A DNA stretch of 64,000 nt, from assembly GCA_035771175.1 (NCBI GenBank), contig CM069608.1:14040019-14104018 (forward strand). The letters run 5' to 3'. Source of the DNA: Paratinospora sagittata (taxonomy: Eukaryota > Streptophyta > Magnoliopsida > Ranunculales > Menispermaceae). The translations under genes and the position numbers were made by a program. The notes beneath the pieces are model-generated. The model made no database searches. It was not told the DNA's origin and worked only from the letters and a program-made list of their open reading frames with translations. Positions 57,801 to 64,000 of this stretch are shown in pieces; the stretch's first letter is position 1; each line of letters starts with the position of its first letter.

Positions 57801-60800
57801 CATACTTTCACCAGGAAGAAATATGATCAATGGAATAAGCAGATGAAGCCCTTTCTTGCATATCAGGAATTATTGGAAGTTATTCAGAATGGATGTGAAG
57901 AATCTCGAAAACATGTTCAACGTCCAAGAAGAAGAAGGAGAAAGAGTTGATGGAAAATTGTAGAAGATTGAGTCGATGTCGAATCTAAATTATGGAACAC
58001 ACGATTGTTTTGCTCCTTCCACAGAAGCAAACCACCTTCCAGTGTTCTCTCCATGAAGCTTGAACTGTTCATGAAAGGGAATATGCTTATATTGTCTTCC
58101 CCGGTATCGACGTCACTCATAACTGGGAAGTGATAACACCATCTACTCCACACTTCCATGGCAAAAGGGCAACGCGAACTCAAATGTCCTACTGCCTCCA
58201 GATCTTGTCTGCACAGATGACACCAATATGGGGATAAACACATATACGGAAACCTTTTTTGCACCATGTCACTCCTACTCATCTTCCCATGGGAAGCAAC
58301 CCACCCCAAGAATTTTACCTTTGATGGCACTGGTGCAATTTTTGCCTCATTTTAACTTTCTTTTTTTTATTTCTTTATTTGGGCTTCTTCTTCTTCTTCT
58401 TCTTCTTCTTTTTCTCTTTTTTATTACATAAGGTATATTCTGTAAAACTACATGATTTGTTAATTTGTTAGATTAGTTTTTATTTGTATTGCTATGTTAG
58501 TTGATGAATTTGAAAATAATGCATTATTATTGGTATATTTTATTTTTTTTATTGATAAAATATCACTTCTTTACTTTTCTATTGAATTTCATTAAATTTT
58601 GTCGAATTTCATCGATTTTTTGTTGAGTTTTTTGCATTTTCTTAATGAAAAATTAAACTTTTATCAAGTTTTTTTAGCAAATTTTTGCATTTTCGCACTT
58701 CGATGGTTCAAAAGACCAAAAACAATTGCCGAAATTGGTGAACTTTTTTCGATTTTCGAACCATGAGAGAAGTAAATGCCTTGTTGGCAATTTTCCTAGA
58801 CCCTTTCACCATGTTGTGCAGCTTTGATAAGGAATGTGCCTGGTGACCACAGTAATTTAAACAAATTCAGAAGGTAGGGTTACCTTACTCTTACATTCTA
58901 ACATGCCTATTTTACTGGGAAGTATCCATTTGCGATATATGAACGAATGTTTGAGTTCAGTTCAGTTTGAGGCAACCTTCTCAGTCCTTGTTATTTAACT
59001 GTTAAGTGAATTGAATTTCTTGGTTCTAGATCCTAATGTTCCCTTCTAATTATTGAAGCAACATTTTGTTGTTGAAGAACGCTAGCGTTACCTAATTCTT
59101 TGACAAAAGGCTTCTTGAGAACTCCCGGAGGATCACATTTTTCTATCCAAATGTTAGTGTTTTGTTTATTGCTAAGCTGGTTAACCATAGGTTTTATTGC
59201 TAGTTTTTTTTATTTTTTATTTTTATCATCTTGTGATCTGGATCATATAATAACAAATGCATTACTATGAAGTTTGACTGAGTTTGTGTCAATACAAAAG
59301 AAAAAGAATACTTGGTCTGGCAAAATCTAACAACGAACTCATCTTATCAAGATATTATTAGATTTGCAATTATGTTCTTGATTATTACATAATTGCTTGT
59401 ACCCCTCATCCCATTGCTCCCATATGGATGTCATGTGATGTTCACATATATGAGCATCATAATCTAAATACCACTTTAATGATAGACATAGTTCAAGGGA
59501 TAATCTATCTAAAGTGTAAAACTTTTATGTGTATGATTAGTACTGAACACATTTTTCTAACATGTTTCCTTGATGTACCATTTAGGGGTGGCAAAAAAGT
59601 GGATACAAGCATAAACGGGTAGGGACAATACTTGATATTAACAAACTAACCACATGTCTGTAGCCGACCCATTTTTAAAACGGGCAAAATTTTCTTGTCT
59701 GTACCACAATTTGTTTTAGAAGCGGGTAGCCCGCTTTTGTTCAAATTTTATAATTTTAATTTTTTATTTATTTTTTAAATATGTTTTAAAAAGTTTAGGT
59801 TAGCATAAATATGTGATATTACATAAAATATATAATTTTGAAATTAAATCAACTAATAAAACTCATTTTAACCATATTTAAAGGTATATTTGGAAATATG
59901 TTTAATGATGTTATATGATAATATTTAATTAGTGTAAATTGTATACATTTTTAATACATAATATTAAGCTACAATAAATAATAATAAGTGTATTTAAATG
60001 TGTTTTTTACACATTTGAAGTAACATTAACAATATCAATAAAATTAAAAGAAATTTCTTATTAATAAATAGTAAAAAAGTTACATGCAATCCACACGACA
60101 CATTGCACATACACACTGTATATATTCTTAACGAATCTTTTATGAATAGAAATAAACTTTTAGATTTGTCATCATACAAGTATTAAACTAATTGACAAAA
60201 TCGATTGTATTTTTACTAGTAATATACAACCGGGTACCCGTTTGTTCATTTGTCTATGTTTGGACCCAGCCCACTTTGAAAATGAACCTAAAAATTTAGT
60301 CCATACTCGGCCCGCTTTGTAACTCATTACATCCATAACCGTTTTAAAATGGGCTGGACAGAAGTGGACAAACAGGTCCGGAAGACGTTTTGCCACCCCT
60401 AGTACCATTATTACTCCAAGTTTGTGGTTTTGTTTGTTGCATTGGTTGAAATGTTAGTTCTTTCAAGTTTTAATACTCTTTTACCTCGGAATTTTCTGAT
60501 TGCTTTATAACTGTTAATGTTATTTGGTTGCTAGCAAGTTGGAACTGCAATCTAGAGCCACAAGATGAAGGATCTTATAATTTAACACATGAAGGATCAT
60601 ATGATTTAACACTTGGAATGTTTAATCTATTTCTGTTAGGTAGTTCATGTTAAATTCAGGCTAGTATCTATGAACTTCTTATATTTCTTTAACCACTAAC
60701 GGATTGGCTGTTCAAATTAAAATTTTGCAGTGGACTGATGTAGAATCACTTATTAAAGAACTACGGCAGATTGAAGGTGTCCAATCTGTTTCAAAAGGCC

Positions 60801-62716
60801 GGTTTCTCTTGAGTCCAGGTCTGGCCCCTACCTTTCAGGTGCGTGCAATTTACAACTTAATTATGAAATTCATGAAAAACTAGATTTGAGGTGTTTCAAT
60901 GGTGTTCAACCCCAAGCTGACACTGATGTCATTGAAACATCTTGTTTCTCTGTCTCTAGGCTCACTGTTTAATCATAGAATTTTTATGGAATCAACTTGA
61001 CTGTCTCTACTATTGGCATGACAATTTAGAAGCTTTGCCTAAAATAGAAGGTTTACATCAAAGTGGGTGTGCACCTCAAGGGGTTGGTGTGATGATTAGA
61101 CACAGACCTCAGGAAGTAAAATTACTATACTATCCTTTCTTAACAACTAATGCAATACAATTACTTTAATGTAGCATTAGCTAATTTCTTTGAGTCTCAT
61201 CTTCATGTCAGCATCTTCACCACAAAATTAAGCTGATTTTGATGTCATCTGAATGCCATTAATTTGCTTGTCATTTGATATGGTTTAGATTTTTTGAGAT
61301 GGACCATGGTTTTTTTATTATTATTTTATAAGAAACTTTGTGAATTTATTGCTTGAAGAAAAAGGTACAGACAGGAGGACCAGGAGTTCTCCAACAGGGT
61401 TATGGATCCATGGGTTATCATTTGTGAAAACCAGTAAATAGTTCATTTCTATATTGATGCTAATGCAATAGCCTCGAGAAGTATGGATCAAATTTCACAA
61501 GTTCGTAGATTATTGATACTAGCCATTATTTGTGTGCAGGGTACCATATTCGTAAGTCGTAACCTCTTTTGAAGTCTGTTCCATTAATTTTTTTCTGGAG
61601 CTAAGACATTTTTGTGGTTTATTTTCTTGGTTGCAGGTTTACATGGGCTCCATGTTTGAAAATCAATATAAGTTACTTGCCCGTTCTGGAAACAAAGTAC
61701 AGGAGGTACGGAATTCCAAGAGCCTAACCTGAGTAGCAGATAATTGAGAAATTATTATCTTTTATCTTAAATATCGTTAACATAAATTTGCAGGCTGGTA
61801 CTTATATTTGGTTTAGGCTGGTTGTGACCTGCTGAAATATACTTCTTTGCCTTTAGCAAGTTTATGTTCCGGTAGCAAAATGTTTCCCTGCAAGCCAAAT
61901 TTTGCAAAAAAGAAAATGTTAAAGTGACATCAATTGATACACAATTTGAGACTTCAACTATTGCTCTCTGCAGCTCATGTTAATGGCGTTAGATATGTAC
62001 ATGATCCCATTTTGCTCAAATTTAGTGATATATCTACTTGTGCATAGGCTTTGAGATACAGGATGTAGCTGTAGACCATAATGAGGATTATTGGTTTATC
62101 TTTGAGGAGTAATCATAAAAGACCTCTATATATTTTTAAAGAAAAGCAACTCTAATCTTAAGTTTGTTCCTACAGTTTTGTCCCAAAATTCTAACTGCTG
62201 CAAGTTGGCCATACTGAAATCGAGTGATTGAATGATTATAATTTTTTGTTGCTTTTGGATTTCATTTCACCAACTTAAGTTTCTCCTGTGACTTTTCCCT
62301 TACGAACATACTTCCAAAAAGTGGGTGCATATAATGAATTCCATCACAATATGTCGATGGTAATTTATCTTTGTTGAAAATGTCCTCATGAAAAATAGAA
62401 AGAAAACAGTGAATATCAAATTACTGAAACTGGGCTATAAGGGCAAGTTTTATGATCTTAACACCAGCAGATTTTAGTCTTTCATAACAAAAATTATGAT
62501 CTCAAAGGTGGCTACTTTTTTATTCATTTTCCATAGTTTGTACCAATTATATTGAGCCTACACAACATGGTGCTTCATAAAACTATAAAGTTATTTGATT
62601 CTTTTTGTTCCAATGCATGATTATATTGTCATCTTGTGTAGGTAATAGTCCAAGCAGCGCTGGATAAAGAAGCATTGAAAGCCGCAATTCTAGCATGCAC
62701 AAATAAGGTGGAATAA
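42356..62716 (+). CDS. SDP: Chloroplast S1-domain RNA-binding protein, 14 exons
   Basis: Exons: 42356-42586, 42780-43413, 43493-43592, 43698-43818, 44010-44108, 44221-44511, 44595-44702, 45410-45481, 45574-45660, 49143-49214, 49320-49409, 60731-60838, 61637-61705, 62642-62716. All borders are GT-AG and the 2157 nt stay in frame: 718 residues plus TAA. The N terminus is Ser/Thr-rich with FRCCASK, a likely plastid transit peptide. LDQWDQMELKFGRLLGEDPK follows, then a charged linker, an S1-like region (VASFGSLIGFLPYRNL) and a clear S1 domain (GDVVKGCVKKITYFGVFVEV, then ALIHQSEVSWD). The C terminus runs from WTDVESLIKELRQIEGV to VE. From memory this resembles Arabidopsis At1g12800 (SDP), a plastid S1 protein linked to rRNA processing; a related S1 paralogue is possible. 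Introns 9 and 11 hold transposons. The donor after exon 11 (GAG|GTTCTT) is weak. Confidence 0.88.
45953..46291 (-). repeat. 3' LTR of the intron 9 Copia (339 bp)
   Basis: Contains six or seven copies of a ~16-bp unit 'ccttaaaggaaataaa' at about 46163-46262. The other LTR has only two, which explains the 66-bp length difference. Confidence 0.93.
46299..48316 (-). pseudogene. Copia polyprotein remnant: knuckle and protease start fused to RT-RNase H
   Basis: The main frame 48316-46583 (577 codons) has a CX2CX4HX4C knuckle at residues 83-96 (CTYCQKTRHTREKC) and the protease-type motif DSSATDHM at 190-197, with Ser where DSGATDHM is usual. At residues 208-212 (near 47690) it passes straight into RT (VYTVKYKADGSLERYKARLV). 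YVDD lies at 356-359, followed by RNase H start (SDYAGSVVDRRSTTGYC). Integrase is absent, so an in-frame deletion made a fused frame. After ETEFRAMAQG one base is missing near 46605 and the frame shifts. The rest of RNase H continues in 46592-46299 (LYCDNKSAISIAHNP...LADVLTKG). Non-autonomous. Confidence 0.92.
48650..48661 (-). other. Primer-binding site of the intron 9 Copia
   Basis: TGGTATCAGAGC on the minus strand directly follows the 5' LTR, complementary to the 3' end of initiator Met tRNA. Confidence 0.92.
48662..48934 (-). repeat. 5' LTR of the intron 9 Copia (273 bp)
   Basis: Same ends as 45953-46291, with two copies of the 'ccttaaaggaaataaa' unit. Confidence 0.93.
49646..49894 (-). 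repeat. 3' LTR of the intron 11 Copia (249 bp)
   Basis: Ends gatttccaaca on the + strand. It has an extra 'aatctggatttccaaca'-like duplication at its inner end compared with the other LTR, and 'aaaaatct' near 49661. Confidence 0.92.
49943..55633 (-). pseudogene. Copia Gag-Pol of the intron 11 element, many frame breaks
   Basis: Order on the minus strand. Gag lies at 55633-54618 (WCEHCNKPRHTKETC knuckle at about 54690). Protease is at 54509-54141 (WIIDSGASDHMTSTS). Pre-integrase is 54026-53880 (LWHLRLGHPSFPYLKRLFP). Integrase is 52665-51853 (FVTFIDDHTRLCWLYL, GILRSDNGMDF, ERKNRYLLEVARA). The linker and RT start are 51768-51154 (GCKWVFTIKCKADGSVERYK). RT is 51124-50264 with YADD, and RNase H 50260-49943 (DNKSAIAIAHNPVLHDRTKH). 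Breaks include a TAA between RT and RNase H at about 50264 and frame changes near 51150, 51850, 52200 and 52440. All domains are present, so only small mutations and the nested element inactivate it. Confidence 0.92.
52674..53870. mobile_element. hAT-type non-autonomous element inside Copia integrase
   Basis: A perfect 8-bp duplication TAGCAAAC lies at 52666-52673 and 53871-53878. The tips are inverted: CAAGGTTCGAAA at the left and CATGGTTTGAAA on the reverse strand at the right. The integrase frame (ETCLL, then SKTHRS) rejoins when the element and one duplication are removed. No transposase ORF. The interior is AT-rich, with a ~260-bp block roughly repeated (starting 52676 and about 52932) and many 'tcgaattttgtcgaa'-like short repeats at 53615-53760. 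A truncated relative lies at 58345-58765. Confidence 0.88.
55606..55830 (-). repeat. 5' LTR of the intron 11 Copia (225 bp)
   Basis: Starts tgtaaaatttgagag and ends gatttccatca on the + strand, where the other LTR has ccaaca. The few other substitutions suggest a recent insertion. Confidence 0.92.
55836..56630. other. Intron 11 sequence without recognisable element
   Basis: AT-rich intron sequence. I see no ORF, repeat edge or motif worth naming. Confidence 0.5.
56631..57950 (+). mobile_element. Truncated Copia: LTR, amplified primer-site region and Gag start
   Basis: The LTR is 56631-56869 (TGTTGGAATT to CTCTAACA), with a TATA-like 'gcttataaatacacc' inside. One base later comes the primer site TGGTATCAG. 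The second half of the LTR plus the primer site and leader is then repeated in tandem. After 57484 a unique leader leads to the ATG at 57756. That frame (64 codons) reads LHTFTRKKYDQWNKQMKPFL, the beginning of a Copia Gag, then degrades into Arg/Lys-rich residues and stops at 57950. No 3' LTR, so the rest is lost. Confidence 0.8.
56733..57484 (+). repeat. Four tandem 188-bp units spanning LTR end and primer site
   Basis: Unit borders are at about 56733, 56921, 57109, 57297 and 57484; the last three periods are exactly 188 bp. Each unit carries the TATA-like motif, the LTR end CTCTAACA and TGGTATCAG. The copies are nearly identical (single changes such as 'gggtatt' to 'gagtatt' in the last). 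Confidence 0.93.
57951..58342 (-). pseudogene. LINE fragment: RT-associated zinc-binding (zf-RVT) region
   Basis: The minus-strand frame 58330-57917 reads PSKVKFLGWVASHGKMSRSD, then WCHLCRQDLEAVGHLSSRC with a C-x2-C...H...C pattern, and LLLWKEQNNRVFHNLDSTST. This is the C-terminal end of a plant L1-type LINE ORF2 or a domesticated relative. Nothing upstream of it (RT core, endonuclease) is present, so it is a 3' end fragment squeezed between two other elements. Confidence 0.8.
58345..58765. mobile_element. Truncated relative of the hAT-type element at 52674
   Basis: Matches about 53400-53870, including 'ggtatatttt...attgataaaatatcac' and the tip 'gattttcgaaccatg' at 58751-58765. The left part is missing, replaced by the LINE fragment. 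A CTT microsatellite is at 58386-58410. Confidence 0.8.
58766..59574. other. Intron 11 sequence without recognisable element
   Basis: AT-rich intron sequence. I find no supported ORF or repeat border. The 64-codon frame at 59428-59622 runs into the next transposon and is not a gene. Confidence 0.5.
59583..60401. mobile_element. hAT-type MITE with 8-bp target duplication
   Basis: The perfect 8-bp duplication GTACCATT lies at 59575-59582 and 60402-60409. The tips TAGGGGTGGCAAAA and TTTTGCCACCCCTA are perfect inverted repeats. Further in, 'gggtagggac' and 'gacccagccc'-like stretches also pair loosely. The 819-bp interior is very AT-rich with no transposase. The tip sequence and 8-bp duplication are typical of plant hAT non-autonomous elements. 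Confidence 0.93.
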
Positions 62717-63913
62717 ATCGCTTCACTCTGTTACTGTAAATTCCATTCGCTGAAGAATATAGTTATGCTGGTTAGTTCTTCCTCCCTGGATCTCAAGGCT
62801 TACCAATATCATCCAAAATTACAGTAGCTTTTGCTCTGGTCTCAGAATTACTAGCTTGATTTTTTTTTCCTTTATGCCTGTATTTTCACAGTTTACATGC
62901 ATCTTGAAATCATTCTTTTTCTGCTCTATTTAGCAGTTTATCTGATGAATTTATTTTTCCATGGTGAAATGAAGCGAAATTTCCTTCTTTTTGCTTAACT
63001 AGCTGAAGCAATGATTTACTTTGTTATGTTTTGTGAGCATGCACTTGTAATTCTCCTTGCTCTCACCTCTCCAAACTACAATACAACTCTTGATTTACTG
63101 CTCTAAAACTTCAACAGCTTTAATGGCTTCTAAGAGTGTTGGCAATGTGTTTTTAAGTCCTCAACATTATTTAGGCATTTTTTCTGTCATTTTTAATGTA
63201 TTCTACAATAAAAATTACAAATGGTTTAGACTTGCTATTTCAAAAAATGTCTTAGGACTAAAATAGATATAAATTTTATAAAATAAAAACTGTAAACAAT
63301 GAAAATGCTTTCTGATATATGTTCCAATCTAATTTATTTTCAATCTGAATTATTCTAAATCACGATTCCTACATGAGTATATAGGGCAAAGTATATGATC
63401 TACACACAAATCACAAGTATTTAAATATTATAACATATAGTTTCAGTACTATACTAGAATGCCCTCATGTCCAAGGTAGTAATATATATAAACATTGACA
63501 TAGAATAAGGCAGGAATATTATCTCTATGTTTTTCCATGCTATTTTCTTTAATCCCTTCCTTTCTCTTACCTCTTTTTTCCTCCAGTTTCTTTGAGGTGT
63601 AGCAAGCAGGAAACCAAAAGGGTGGATAACCAAGGGGAGCAACATGGCTTCACCTTTCTGTTTAGTTAATGGCTAAAAATTTTTAAGTTTATAATGAATA
63701 AAAATTGTCTAGTTATTTATTGTTTATAACCTTCATAAAGGAAAACCTTAAATCTCAACCACTAGGGAGAAAGAGCCAATAAACCCCCTAGATTTGCACC
63801 CGTTTGAGGACCAAATTAATGTATTATTATGTGATTAGTGTATAATGTCATCGTTGTAAATTTTTAATTAAAATTCTTACATTACATGAAAAATTTTATC
63901 AACTTTACCATAA
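62717..63913. other. 3' flank of the S1-domain gene
   Basis: Contains the 3' UTR, whose end I cannot place; 'aataaa' at 62713-62718 overlaps the stop and is probably too early to be the poly(A) signal. The remainder is AT-rich with no supported gene. Frames at 63057-63266 (+) and 63454-63645 (-) have no recognisable domain. Confidence 0.5.
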
Positions 63914-64000
63914 GGGATCGTTTGGTGCGCGGGAGAGGATAAGATTATTTTAATAGGATTGAATTTGATATGATAGAATAGTATAGGATTAAACAATTAA
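63914..64000. mobile_element. Possible Tourist/PIF-like MITE start, cut by the window end
   Basis: 'gggatcgtttggtgcgcggg' directly after TAA (63911-63913) resembles the tip and 3-bp target of Tourist/PIF-Harbinger MITEs. The other end lies beyond the window, so this is only a resemblance. Confidence 0.4.

Noticed and set aside
63057..63266. Downstream gene start at the right end of the window
   Set aside because: A single short frame in AT-rich sequence with no domain, splice partner or recognisable protein.

Overview
This window is nuclear DNA of a flowering plant, probably a eudicot. It is AT-rich, has spliced genes with GT-AG introns, and is dominated by Copia and Gypsy-type LTR retrotransposons, Mutator-like elements (MULEs) carrying plant mobile domain (PMD) genes, hAT-type elements and a LINE fragment. 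I cannot name the species from the sequence. No rRNA, functional tRNA, CRISPR or bacterial-type operon is present.

The only apparently intact host gene is on the + strand at 42356-62716. Fourteen exons join without a break into a 718-residue protein with a chloroplast-transit-like N terminus and S1 RNA-binding domains. It looks like the Arabidopsis plastid protein SDP (At1g12800 type). Its 20 kb length comes from transposons: a Copia element in intron 9, and a second Copia (itself carrying a hAT-type element), a tandemly amplified LTR/primer-site array, a LINE piece and another hAT element in the 11.3 kb intron 11. The right end of an 8.3 kb MULE lies 198 bp upstream of its start codon.

Layout. 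1-5426: remnants of Gypsy-type LTRs with GCGC-rich degenerate arrays. 5427-17015: an old minus-strand Copia element split by three later insertions, each with a 5-bp target duplication. 17016-22144: a mosaic of LTR pieces, a tRNA-related inverted repeat, a 376-bp tandem duplication and a 2.1 kb LTR-like insertion. 22145-25184: a decayed MULE with a FAR1-type transposase fragment facing a PMD fragment. 25376-32311: a rearranged LTR retroelement interrupted by a second copy of the 2.1 kb LTR-like unit. 32434-33830: a non-autonomous MULE with a perfect 9-bp target duplication. 33861-42157: a large MULE with 9-bp target duplication, a broken MuDR-type transposase and a broken PMD gene. 42158-62716: the S1-domain gene with its intronic insertions. 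62717-64000: plain AT-rich flank with the start of a possible Tourist/PIF-like MITE.

The two PMD-bearing MULEs and the non-autonomous MULE all carry clusters of short inverted repeats inside their ends. The three measurable Copia elements share the same initiator-Met-tRNA primer site. All transposon genes are visibly damaged by stops, frameshifts or deletions, whereas the host gene is open throughout. All calls are by eye; no database search was run.
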